The position numbers and the translations under genes were made by a program. From Cercophora sp. LCS_1 (lineage: Eukaryota; Ascomycota; Sordariomycetes; Sordariales; Lasiosphaeriaceae): a stretch of DNA of 64,000 nt. The stretch lies in contig JAPZLL010000018.1 in the NCBI GenBank assembly GCA_036250225.1, positions 558,001-622,000 of the forward strand, in the 5' to 3' direction. Positions within the stretch are counted from its first letter, which is position 1. Every line of letters starts with the position of its first letter. The notes beneath the pieces are model-generated. The model did not search any database and had not been told where the DNA came from. It was given only the letters and a program-made list of their open reading frames with translations. Of the stretch, positions 31,751-41,987 are shown piece after piece.

Positions 31751-34309
31751 TTACAACCAATTAACCTGCTCCTCCTCCCAGGGCTTCGTAGCCCGGCTAT
31801 AGTCGTACCCAAACCGATACGCGCTCAACAGTTCCTCCTCATCCACTCCACAATGACTCTGGCCGTCGCGCCCCTGGAACCATCCCAGCCCATACGTCTT
31901 GCCAATGCCTTCCAACTTCTTGACCATGCCCTGATTGCTCAACTTGGCCGTTCCCACAAAGTCATACAGCATCTTGCTTTGGTGGATGTACGCCAGGACG
32001 CTTGCAATCGTGTTCGGCTGCCTGGGTAGAAACACTTTCCGTCTCCTGACGCAAACGACACCCGCCACAGCGCCCATGTATCCGAGGATGAGAATAGCGA
32101 GGGTGAGGGATATCCAAAACGATTTGGGCGTTTCCTGGCCTGCGCCGAGGGAACCCTCGCCCTCGGGTGCACGGATCAGGTCGATAAAGACGCGGCCCTC
32201 GACAGTGGCAAGGGAGGTGACAAGGACGGTGAGGACCTCGGTCAGGATCGTTCCGAAGCCGACTGCAAAGACAAGCCAGTGTTTGTTGAGGAGCCCCTGG
32301 ATGGCAACCCAGCCAAAGGGCATGGCAGTGTAATCGAGGGTGAGGGTTTTGGAGGGCGCGTGGCGGCGCGAGAGGATATAGTAGGGTTCCATCATGCGCA
32401 CGTCGGTCTCGAGACCGCCCCAGCCGAGTTTGATGCACACGGAAAGGGCCGTGATAGACCAGGCGGCACGATCGGTGAGGACACTGGCGGGAGTGAAGAG
32501 CACGATGGGGATGAAAAGGGTGAACAAGGCGATGACGACGATAAAGGGTATGATACCATGGGGGCGGAGCATGAGGGGTTGGGGGTTGATGGATAGGTGA
32601 TTGGTGGCATATTTGTCGCGCTCTTGCTTGGTTGGAGGGTTGGTCTCGTCTGGCGCGAGGGAGCAGTTGCGGAGGACGTAACGGTGGTTTTTAAGTTTGT
32701 GGTGGATGTCGGTGTGTGTGGCCACGTCCATGTCTTTAAAGTCCATGAGGATGTGGGCAGCCACCGCCATGGAGGCAAGGCCGGCAATTCCTTTGACGTC
32801 GGCCATGAGACCGGATCGACGAGTTTGGAGCTGATAGAGCAAAACGCAGCCGAGGAACGCAATGACGATGAGAACTGCGGTCAAGAGACGGGACCAGACG
32901 CCGTGGATCAAGACCTGCTTCTCCTGGTCTGGATCCTCGGCACGAGTTCGCCGGTCTGGGAAGAGGATGATACATGCCGCGCTGAGGGTAGGGACGGCAG
33001 CGTTTGCGAGAAGACTGGCGACTGAGGAGACCACAACGGCATAGTGTCCACACCGAAAGGCCCGGTAGGGCCTGAAGAAGCTGAAGTAGGTGATGTAGTC
33101 GACGTTGATGCTCTCTGCGGCAAGAGCGCCGCCCTCCTTTGACAGCTGGAAGAACGCCTCAAGTCGCTTGACTTCGAAGTCTGTGACCTGCCAGAGCACA
33201 CCATATGAGACGGCAATAATAGTCGGTAGAAACTTGAACGCGATGTAGTCGGCTGTGGGGATTTCTGAGGGCGTGTGAAAGGTAACCAGCGGTTTTGCCG
33301 TCGACATTCGATACATAACCTCCTGTACCACGCCCAAGACAATGGAGATGATGATGAGCGCCAGCAGATACGGCCATCTCATCGAGAAGGGCTTCCAGTT
33401 TGGTTGTGGATAAAAGACCTGGGTTCGCTCCGCCTTGCTTGCAAAGGTCGCAGGCCGCATTCCGAATTGCCCCGGTCCGGGCAGCGCATCCGGGCCGGCC
33501 ATGATGCTCAGATCCACCTCGGACCGGCCGGGTTCGTCCTTGTCCATGATGACCTCAACCACCTCGCCCCGCTTGTTAGCTTCGTGCTGCCCTAGCTGCT
33601 TGACCGTCATCCTGCGGTCGAGTCCCGATTTGTGCGCCCTCGACAAAGAGCGTAGCAGCGGAGGTTTCTCGAGCACAGGGCTGGTTGCTAACAGTGACGA
33701 TTCGGTGACCACCTTGACATCCGCGTTCAGTCCTGTCCCCAGCCCTCCGGTGAGCTTCCCATTGGCTTCCTGCTCTTGTAACCGCTTCAAGAAATCTTCA
33801 TCGGCCTTGGTGGTTGGACCAAGTGCGCTGGTGATGTCGAACGCGTCAAAGTGGCCGTTTGAGGTCACCTGGATCAACGGCGGAGGGTCGTTGACGCCGA
33901 GAGGAGCCGCCGACCTGATGAGCCCCAGATCCACCCCATCGTCCTCCTCGGGAATCGGCTCATGACGCCTTCTGGTCGAGGATGTATGTGCGAACGAGCG
34001 ACTCGGGTACCTTCGAGGTGGTGATGCGGGCGTTTCGCCGCCAAGGGGGACCGGCTCGTACCCGGCGCCGTTGGAATAACTCGTGAAAGCTGACCATCCT
34101 GACTGGGTAGGGGCGTAGCTGTGGCCCTCCCCACCACTCGCTACCGCCCGCCCATGGCCTGCATCGTTGGATTGAAGCGAGACGAGTGACGGTCGCGGGC
34201 GCACACCATCTGAGTCGTTGAAATCAGAAATGTCCGAGATGCGGCCCAAAGAATTTGCAGAGGCGCTGGGATGGAGTGGAGGGCGGTAGTTTTGGTGGTA
34301 CGGATCCAT
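31751..34309 (-). CDS. DUF3433 polytopic membrane protein
   Basis: Single-exon 852-aa protein. The N-terminal ~310 residues are polar and Ser/Pro-rich (cytosolic). They are followed by membrane spans in two related halves, each with a DUF3433-like block. First half: WPYLLALIIISIVLGVVQEV, then FKFLPTIIAVSYGVLWQVTD, FEVKRLEAFFQLSKEGGALA and a later span (VVSSVASLLANAAVPTLSAA). Second half: IPFIVVIALFTLFIPIVLF, MEPYYILSRRHAPSKTL, LDYTAMPFGWVAIQGLLNKH. The signatures 'LEAFFQLSKEGGA' and 'MEPYYILSRRHAP' mark the repeated DUF3433 unit. Function is not established; the family is fungal and probably at the plasma membrane or an internal membrane. The start at 34309 (MDPYHQNYRPPLH) is chosen because upstream codons look like leader sequence. 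Confidence 0.88.
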   Translation of the reverse strand: MDPYHQNYRPPLHPSASANSLGRISDISDFNDSDGVRPRPSLVSLQSNDAGHGRAVASGGEGHSYAPTQSGWSAFTSYSNGAGYEPVPLGGETPASPPRRYPSRSFAHTSSTRRRHEPIPEEDDGVDLGLIRSAAPLGVNDPPPLIQVTSNGHFDAFDITSALGPTTKADEDFLKRLQEQEANGKLTGGLGTGLNADVKVVTESSLLATSPVLEKPPLLRSLSRAHKSGLDRRMTVKQLGQHEANKRGEVVEVIMDKDEPGRSEVDLSIMAGPDALPGPGQFGMRPATFASKAERTQVFYPQPNWKPFSMRWPYLLALIIISIVLGVVQEVMYRMSTAKPLVTFHTPSEIPTADYIAFKFLPTIIAVSYGVLWQVTDFEVKRLEAFFQLSKEGGALAAESINVDYITYFSFFRPYRAFRCGHYAVVVSSVASLLANAAVPTLSAACIILFPDRRTRAEDPDQEKQVLIHGVWSRLLTAVLIVIAFLGCVLLYQLQTRRSGLMADVKGIAGLASMAVAAHILMDFKDMDVATHTDIHHKLKNHRYVLRNCSLAPDETNPPTKQERDKYATNHLSINPQPLMLRPHGIIPFIVVIALFTLFIPIVLFTPASVLTDRAAWSITALSVCIKLGWGGLETDVRMMEPYYILSRRHAPSKTLTLDYTAMPFGWVAIQGLLNKHWLVFAVGFGTILTEVLTVLVTSLATVEGRVFIDLIRAPEGEGSLGAGQETPKSFWISLTLAILILGYMGAVAGVVCVRRRKVFLPRQPNTIASVLAYIHQSKMLYDFVGTAKLSNQGMVKKLEGIGKTYGLGWFQGRDGQSHCGVDEEELLSAYRFGYDYSRATKPWEEEQVNWL

Positions 34310-36661
34310 TACTTTAGCGCTTCTAAGACATGATATGACAGCAGCGAGCAACACGACGATGGTGATCAACGAATGTGGGTGTTGGGGCGACAAGAAAACG
34401 GTGCGAGAAAAAAGGAGTGCTAGGCACGCCTCTGGGACCAGCTTGATCTTGTAGCTTGCCCAAGCGTGCGGCTGATGAGGGGCGTCCAAAGAAAGAGCAG
34501 GAGGTGGGAAGTGACGAGGCTGCAGGCGCTAGCGAGTTGAGGCGTTCACGAGTGGACAGAACCCGGTTTTGTGTTTTTGCCGTCGCTACAACTCGCGATA
34601 TTATGCCATATTGGGGTGCAAAGGAGGATCTGGGCAGAAGCTCAGCACGTTTGAAGAGACACAGAGACGGCCTTGACCCGCGAGCTGGTCGACCACGGGG
34701 CTCGTAACTGTCGCGGGTGTTGCATGGAGTTTGCTGACCTCCTTTCCCCGCTGGTCGTTAAACCCAAGCATGCAGAGTGGGGGATTCCTCCTGGTGGCCG
34801 GCTTTCGGGACCGCACGCCCAGCTGGGAGGCACGACCCACTATCAATCGCCGTTTAGGGAAGGCCCGGGCGCTATGGGTGGCCGTTCCAAGCCGATTTAA
34901 GCAAGGTCCGGACGCCAGTGCGCTGGCAGGGCTGGCGCTTGGGCGCCAAATCCTCATCGTCACCGTTCTCAGCCACCCTCCATCGGCGAGACGGCGCGTC
35001 TTGAGCTGCAGGGAACCACTTTATTGAGTCGCATTCCACAGCAGATAGCACGTCACCAACACGGTGCGGGGTGTGTGACTTGCAATCTGCTATTCTCAGT
35101 GGTCGTTATCTGCTGCACTCCGGTAGTTCGTCGCAACATCAACGTCGCATCTCGTGTTCCCAACCCCGCGAGCTCATGTTGGCCGCAGACAGGAGCAACT
35201 AGGTTGGTCGTTTGTGAATGGTTGGACTGACAGCAAACCAGTTTTTCAGACGTCGACAGCACCTGCGATGATGTCGTTGGTGTGTTTCGTCTTGCCATCC
35301 ACTGGTTGGTGATAGGGTATTCTGCCCGTCATCCGGCTCACGGGGTAAAAGCGACTCCAGAAATAGGCTATAAAGGGCCAGCCTTCACGAGCAGCCTGGC
35401 CAGCGGCCCTGCAGCTGACAGCAAACTTCAACAAGTGTTGAAATGCTTCGGCCAATTCAACGGCTTGAACGACCAAATGACCGTTCTTGGTTATTCCTGG
35501 CAAAGTTGCCCCTATTCCTGTCTTGTCGTCGTTGCACAAGAGGAGTTCCCCGTGTCTCGTCCGACATTTACAACTCCGTCCTAGCCTCGAGTTCGTCGGC
35601 CCTCAGGTGAGAGGCTGGGGTCAACGTATGTCGGCACTCTGAGTTTACGGAGATTTGAAAAGGCATGATCTCAGCTCGAAGCTTTCATGTTGATGATGGC
35701 CCCCACGACGAGGCGACCTTGGGTGAGTTGGCTTTGGCGGCTCGGACTCAGCATCCATCCACTTCAACGGAAGCGAAGAGGCAGCCCATTCTAATATGCG
35801 GACCGCGGAAGCTCCCTTTGCCTTCGCTTGTCTCAGGGCGGTCTTCTAGAAGTGGTTGAGGCCCGTCAATCGGCTCGGCACGGATTGATTGGGTGGTCCG
35901 GCACTCCCGCACGGGCGACAGTGCGACATGACACGCGAACCACATTCCCACGGCGACCCCTTCTTTGCACGATGGATCCGAAACGGCGAGACGAAGAATG
36001 GGCTCCATCGATCTGGCCAACCTACCTAATGACGCACAAGGCCAAAAGGACCCTGAATTCAGGAACCGATAGTGGCGCTATCGAACCCGTCCAATGGCCC
36101 GTCTCGAGCCCTTACCCACAGCCCCTGATCCCTGGGCATCCTCTGGGCCTCTATTTATCCTCATGTTTCCGGTCCCTTCGTTGGCCCATCCGGCACGGAA
36201 GAGGCGTGAGGACAAGAGGGAAGCAGGGAAGGGCGGCGCAACCTTTGCCAGCCCATCGGAAACCAAGACGCGGCGAGCAATGACATTGGGCGTCGCCCTA
36301 TAGCGAGGGCGATCCTATCGTCTTCAAACGCACAACCGGCCAACCTCTTGTGTCAGGTTGATATTTGGCAGAATTGCGGGTTCCGTACTTTGCGAACCCT
36401 TCGCCGCCCACTAGCAGTTTGCCCTCCGATCTTGATGAGGGAGGCGGTAACGCATGAGGGGATCTTATAACGCCGCTCTTACTACTTTTCCTGATTCTCT
36501 CCCTCTCTGACGTCTGTCGGATCATTCTAGAATCACGTACGCGAAGACGCAAGAAGAGCAAGCCGCTTACCTTGTGTCAATATAATGATTGTCGTATAAT
36601 TTCTTCCATACCAAGTTCTCTCTCTCTGCCCTTTCCCACGTCTCACCAACCGGCCACCACC
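34310..36661. other. Divergent 2.3-kb intergenic region
   Basis: Separates the minus-strand DUF3433 gene from the plus-strand GTPase gene, so it holds both promoters. The 60-100 nt before 36662 is pyrimidine-rich (TTCTCTCTCTCTGCCC), a usual fungal leader. ORFs at 35246-35584 on both strands are domain-less. Confidence 0.5.
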
Positions 36662-37564
36662 ATGGTCAACTCGTTTGTCTGGACGCCTGAGGAGGCCAAG
36701 TTCCTCAAAGCCGTGCTCCGATGGCAAGACGCTCCCACGACCGACGATGAGCGACGAATACGTCTTGCCAAAGAAGAAGCAGACCGTAAACGCCGCCAAC
36801 CAGCGGGTGAATTCCGCGTGCTCGTCATCGGCGCCCGCGGCGCAGGCAAAACATCCATTCTCACACGCGTACACTATCCCTCCGTCTGTTGATGAACGCC
36901 CATTAACAAGCCTCAGTTCGGCAACGGCACCTTTCGCGGCGAAAACGAGCCCCCTGACCCGTTTTACGAGCGCGGATGTCGCCACCCCGTCGAGATCGAA
37001 GGCCAGACCTACCTCGTCGACGCCCTCGAAATGCCATCCAAACACCTCCTCAGTAACCCCATGCTCGAGCAAGCGCTCGGCATCACCGAAGCAGCGGTCC
37101 TCGTCTACGATGTCCGTGACCCCGCCTCGCTGCGTCTGGTCGAGGGAATCGCCGAGTTTATGCGCGACAGCGTCGGCACGTCGAGGGAGTACGGGCTCAT
37201 GCTGGTGGGGAACAAGAGCGATGTCGACGACGAGGAGCGCGAGGTATCGTGGGCGCAGGGATCCAAGGCTGCTGCGGCGTTACGGACGCCCGGCCAGGCG
37301 AGTATGACGGGTGGTGCGGGCTGTGCGTTTCTCGAGGTGAGCGCTAAGAATGGGGAGAATGTCGACAAGGTGTTTCCGCAGGTGGGGAGGGAGATTTTGA
37401 GGCTCAAGAGGCTGAATCAGCAGCGACGGGAGCAGATGGAGCGAGTGGAGAGGCAAAAGCAGGCTGCGCTGGAGGGGGCGGGGACGGGGCAGGTCAAGAA
37501 GAAGTTGGGGTTGTGGAAGATGTTGAGTACGCCGTTTTTCAGGAGGCAGGCGCCTGTTCATTGA
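36662..37564 (+). CDS. Atypical Ras-like small GTPase with degenerate G3 box
   Basis: 284-aa protein from exons 36662-36868 and 36917-37564 (48-nt intron, ATTAAC branch). A ~50-residue N-terminal extension (MVNSFVWTPEEAKFLKAVLR then a charged helix) precedes the G domain. G1 is intact: VIGARGAGKTS (57-65). The usual G3 DxxG is DALE (LVDALEMPS, about 104-110), so both the Gly and the catalytic Gln are lacking. G4 is NKSD (168-171) and G5 is EVSAKN. The C-terminus has a charged helix (RLNQQRREQMERVERQKQ) and ends RRQAPVH with no CAAX box, so it should not be prenylated. Nucleotide binding is likely kept; intrinsic hydrolysis is doubtful. Likely a filamentous-fungal Ras-related protein of unknown pathway. 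Kozak context CACCATGG supports the start. Confidence 0.85.
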
Positions 37565-38083
37565 GGAGAAGGGTGAAAAAGGGGTCAAGGTTTTTTTTTT
37601 GTGCATTCTGGGTCTGGGTATATCCTCTATCAATAATATTTTCTTTGTGAGTTTACGTTTGGGCTTGGGTCAGGGGTTGCGTGCTCCGTATGGGGCTACC
37701 AGTGGTGAGGGAGGGTGGATGGCTGTCGAGGCGGAATTGGTCCTGGACCCCTGCGGCTTCTTGCAAAGTCAGCTCTTCAATGTAGTTTTGGATCATGCCC
37801 GGTGACTGCCCGTTTTGGCGTGGAGGTGTTTGCTTTCAACTTGATCGCGCCCGAGCCACGGCATCCAGAAGGCCATCACCCAGATTCGGATGAGTTGTGG
37901 GAATCGTTCCGGAGGATGCTATTGGTTTCGCCCCATAGCCATCCCTCCAAAACCAATTGTTTATACCAGAGAAAGGAGATTACCGCGCCGGGTAGGATGA
38001 TGCCAGCCAAATGAGCCCCTGAACGCTCAAAACGAACCCCAACTCCCTTTCCAAGCCCTGTCAACTCTAACCCAACTCATCTA
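37565..38083. other. Convergent 3' flanks of the GTPase gene and OMA1
   Basis: Begins with a T run (37591-37600) in the GTPase 3' untranslated region. No gene or repeat recognised. Confidence 0.5.
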
Positions 38084-39242
38084 TCATATAACGACAACCC
38101 CATCCGCTAAGGCGCGCCTAAACAACGCTGCAAATGACGCGGTATTCGCACAATCACTGTTCCTTCTCTTCTTCTCCGCCTCAGGCAACCACTCCTGTAT
38201 ACTCTTGATCCTCGAAGCATTCTACGCAACTAATCAGCAATCTCTTTGTCAAATCACAACACAATTCAAAACTTACCGAAGGATGCGTACTCATCCACTC
38301 CGGAATATCCTCCCCCTTCATCCTCTCCATCCTCGCCCAAAACTTGATCGCCTCACTCGGATCATAACACGCCTCGGCCATGATCATCAACCCGATATAA
38401 TCCGCTTCGCTCTCCTGCAGTCTACTCATCGGATTCCCAAACGCAACCTCAAGCAACTGCCCACCCAGCCAATGAATCAACATGGGCCCAACAATCCAGC
38501 CCACCAACAACATGCCACTCCACAGCAAGACGTTGGTCCCAATCGCCTGCGACATCCTCTCCCCCACATGATCAGCGACATTATGCGCAATCTCATGCCC
38601 CAGCACGGCAGCCAGCGCACTATCATTCCTCGCGACATTCAAAATCCCACTAAACACAAACACCTTACCACCAGGCAACACAAACGCATTGGCCGTTCGG
38701 GGATCTTCAATCACAAAAATCTCCCAGTCTTCATCCACCATGCCCGAAAAGGGAATCAGTTTCGCCATGACGCGTTTGACTCGTTGCACGCGAAAGTCCC
38801 ATGCGGGAAGGATGTTTGCGCCCTGGCGCTCGAGATCGTATAAGAGGGCTTTGTATTGCATTTCGCCAGCGGAACGGACGGTGGAGGGACTATAGACGTT
38901 GAAGCGCGTGCGGCCTTATACGGGGACGGTTTCGAGGTTGGAGAAGTAGAAGATGAAGGCGCCGGCTATGGAGAGGACAATGATGGCGTGGGTGGACGGG
39001 GAGCGGATCACGCGGTTGGCTGTGTTGCGGGTGAAGAGCGGTTGTGCTGTTTGGAGGCGGGTTTGGTGGTCGCGGGTTGTGAAGAAGCGGGTGGGGAGAG
39101 TTTGTCGGGGGAGGTTTTGTCGGGGGAGGTTTGGTCGGGAGGTTCGAAAGGGAGGGAGGAGGGGGAGGGATGGTTTTGGACGGGGCGGGGTTGGTGGGAT
39201 GTGTAACGCCCGCAGGGGCGCGCGGCGGATGAGCTTGAGCAT
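38084..39242 (-). CDS. OMA1: Mitochondrial M48 metalloprotease OMA1, interrupted by an in-frame TAA
   Basis: Stress-activated inner-membrane protease that cleaves OPA1/Mgm1-type and other substrates. Exons 39242-38277 and 38221-38084; the 55-nt intron (GTAAGT donor, GCTGATT branch) joins THPS to NASRIKSIQEWLPEA. The Arg/Pro-rich N-terminus lacking acids (MLKLIRRAPLRALHIP...) is a mitochondrial presequence. A transmembrane helix follows (AIIVLSIAGAFIFYFSNLE), then the M48 domain with the zinc motif LGHEIAHNVADH, the third-ligand region ESEADYIGLMIM and LPGGKVFVFSGIL. Codon 109 is TAA (38916-38918), between NLETVPV and GRTRFNVYS; the frame is the same on both sides and the flanking residues are conserved in OMA1. 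So either this copy is a null allele, the base is wrong, or the stop is read through. Initiation at ATG 38861 would drop the membrane anchor. Confidence 0.85.
39100..39143 (-). repeat. 15-bp minisatellite in the OMA1 presequence
   Basis: About three units of GTTTTGTCGGGGGAG on the plus strand; on the coding strand they give NLPRQ-NLPRQ-TLP. The repeat lies within the mitochondrial targeting sequence, where length changes are tolerated. Confidence 0.75.
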
Positions 39243-39692
39243 GCTTGTGGTGGCTGTTATCGGGGGAGCATTGTCGGGTGGTTGCGCGGCGCGGATGGGC
39301 TAGATCGCGGTGTCTTGGTGTTGTGGTTTCCTCGGGATTCAGCAGGATGCTGGTGAGGTCATACGTGGACCGAGCGGGTTATTGGTGGATAAGGGTTGGG
39401 GTGTTCGTGACACCTGCCAAGCGGGCGACATGGGTACATAAATCCTAGCTTTTGTGAGCTGGGGCGTTTGGCCGCAGAAGACAACCAATCTGAGGCTGTC
39501 CAGCAACAGTGGGTCTACAGATTATCGACCCTGAGTTTGTTTTGAAATCACATTTTGACGGGAAATCGGATCGCGTAGATCGCGGTCGTGCACATGCTCA
39601 CTCAAAGAGTAATAAAGTCAGCGACAGACGGTCGAGTCGTTATTCCAACACTGAAGCCCAACGGGCTGCAAGCATGAAAATTGCAATACACT
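39243..39692. other. Intergenic: OMA1 promoter
   Basis: 450 nt between the OMA1 start and the stop codon of the next minus-strand gene. Nothing else recognised. Confidence 0.5.
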
Positions 39693-41131
39693 TCAAATTC
39701 CGAATTCCGACAATTCTGCCATCTCCGCCCGGAGCCTTTCTAACTCACTGTATGTGCGTAACGCCTGTACCGGTGTGACGTCCTTAATTCCTGACATGTC
39801 GCTCCCCTGACCTCCTTCGTCACCCTGTGCCCTTGCTGCCACGTCTCTTCTGTGTGCCATCCCCCTTCTCAAGCCATCCACAACGCTTCGCGTTTTTGAG
39901 ACGCTCGCGTAGCGACTTCCAGCACCGACTCGCGGGTGAACCGCTGAGCTCGGGGAGGATCTGAAGGGTGTGCCCGAACGTCTAGTTGCAAGTTCGACCT
40001 CCAGTCTGCTCAAGCTTGCCTCCCTCAAGCCAGCGGATCGTTGGCGGGATGCCTGTTGCAGGTCATGTCTAATCCTTACCAAACTTACTTCTCTATCGGC
40101 CCCGGACCGATTGTAGTCAGAGTATTGCCGTGCTAGATACCGGTAGTGCCTATTCGCCCACACTGGAGACGTAATATCCCCATCCTCAACCGACGGAGAC
40201 ACCATGTCCTCATCCTTGAACAGTAGAGATGGCGACTCTAGCGTACGCAGGGCACCTCGGAGTTCCCTGAGGTTCTCATCGTGAACAGATGTTTCACTTG
40301 GCCCTGCACTTGGAGGAGTGAACTCAACAAATGACTCAACCAATGGGCGGGGGGGATCAGGTGAAAACGAACCATGATAACCAGAAGCTCTGGTACTTCC
40401 CGGTCCATGATTGGCACCAGTAGGGATGCTATCAAGCGCCCCACGTTCCCGTCCTGGGCTTTGTGCGGGCATGCCTCTCGGCTGCCTGTCATGGCTGCTC
40501 TGCCTAATACGGCAGTCCCGACTGGACGCGGACTCTGGGCTCATACCCCTTGGTTGCCTGACACGGCTGCTTTGCCTGACACGGCTGTCCCGACTAAACG
40601 CGGACTGTGGGCTTATAGCCGTTGGCTGTCTGTCACGGCTGCCCTGCCTAACACGGCTGCCAGTTAGAAGCTGTCCCCGTCCACCAGCAACCTGTGCCGA
40701 GACAGCCGGGACATCAGGCTCTCACGGTGTCCACCAGTATGTCAGTTGCCGCCCTGGCCGCTTCGACCTCGGCTCCCATCTCCTCAAACCAGGGAAATTG
40801 TCTTCCTATTGACCCATTAGATCCTAGAAATTGAAGCGGAAGGGGTGGGTGGACTTACCAAGTCCTTCGATCAACACCTCCCATACCCAGAAGTGGATTA
40901 CCACTGGGCTGACGTACTCGGGTTTCCAGCCCATCTTTTGCAGTTGCTCGAAGGCCGTATATCGCGCTTCCAGAACCTTTTCTCGGCCCCCGCGACCGTC
41001 TTGCACCCATGCCCGCCGTCTGGGTGGGTGCTGGGCCGAGTGAGGGAACTGAATAAAAATTCCCGAGATTGTAGGATTACCGAGGGCGCGTCCGCCGGAA
41101 AGAAATCGGGTGGCATAGAAAGGGCTGCCAT
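39693..41131 (-). CDS. Lineage-specific protein with tandem Arg/Ser repeats (tentative model)
   Basis: Function not recognised. Tentative exons 41131-41081, 41048-40859, 40805-40726 and 40691-39693; all phases match, giving 439 aa. The 53-nt intron (40806-40858, GTAAGT donor) is ordinary, but the other two would be only 32 and 34 nt, so the 5' half is uncertain. The N-terminal part has a helical section with KMGWKPEYVSPVVIHFWVWE and FEEMGAEVEAARAATDIL. Next come about three 24-residue repeats rich in Arg, Ser and Gln (SRVRQSSRVRQPRGMSPES). Then follow acidic and Ser-rich stretches and a C-terminal helix (ALRTYSELERLRAEMAELSE). Without the 34-nt intron a TGA ends the protein after LVDTVRA; an alternative weaker donor (GTGGAC) gives 43 nt and also keeps frame. 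Confidence 0.5.
40495..40690 (-). repeat. 72-nt tandem coding repeats, about 2.7 copies
   Basis: Units share CGGGACAGCCGTGTCAGGCA and encode (S/C)R(V/I)RQ(G/S)S(R/H)(D/V)RQP followed by SP(Q/E)SA(F/S)SRD. Copies differ at several positions each, so the array is not freshly expanded. Confidence 0.8.
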
Positions 41132-41987
41132 TGTTTGCGTGGTTGATCAAGTTTTGGGTGGTTGATCAAGTCGGGTGTGGTTGTGGTTGAAAGTTCCATG
41201 TGGAAGAGAAGAGGGAGGAGATCGGGCGAAAAGCTTTCCACCACCAGGTTGTCCAGCATCTACCTGACGCGCCTGCCTCAAGTAACGTTGGTACCTTCCT
41301 CGAATTTTCAAAGCAGGGATCGTGTCCACCGTTCAGCTAGATTGGGGGTTGTTTACACGTGGCCAAGGGTTCACGGTGTTCATTTGTGGGCCGACCCCTG
41401 TTGATGACTGGTCGTCGCTGATTATCTACTTTTTATGGCCTCAGCCCCTCCCCGCGATTCTGCCTTTTCAATACCAATGCGGCCCGTAGATATTGTAAAC
41501 CATGTAGATTCCTCTCATCGAGAATGATCTCTCCGTGGATGGGAATTAAACGGCACAAGAAGCTCAAAAGTTCAGCTAGGTACCTTATTTGAGCGGTTCA
41601 GTACCTGTATACCGCAGAGGATATAACATGACGTTTAGCCCTTAACATTATACAGGGAGTATGTTCTTAATTGAGGACCGGCCTGCATCGCCGCAGTGAT
41701 CAGTAGGCACATGAATCTTCTGGGGGTAGATGAAAAATTCGCCAACTAAACTGTCACGTGGATGGCGTCCCCAAAGCAGCATGATGTTGAGACCCGCCTC
41801 TGCTCGCGCGAAGACTTGCCAAAACCCCTCAACTCCTCGAAACACTAACAGGCGACATTTCCATCGCATCGTGAACTGCGCGGTCGCTGCTGTTCAAAAT
41901 TTGTCCAACTTTTGGGGATGGTTCCTCGCTGTTGAAAATTCGCAACTGCTACTCTGTCTTATCTTGTCGTTGCAGCTCCGAGTGGAG
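41132..41987. other. Divergent promoter region upstream of the HET gene
   Basis: Lies between the minus-strand repeat gene and the plus-strand HET gene. The section 41400-41700 is somewhat AT-rich. An in-frame stretch before the HET ATG (from 41730) is open but not protein-like and is taken as leader. Confidence 0.45.

Noticed and set aside
38887..38918. GTATAAGG...TATAG as an intron removing the OMA1 stop
   Set aside because: Only 32 nt and it would shift the frame and delete the conserved GRTRFN residues.
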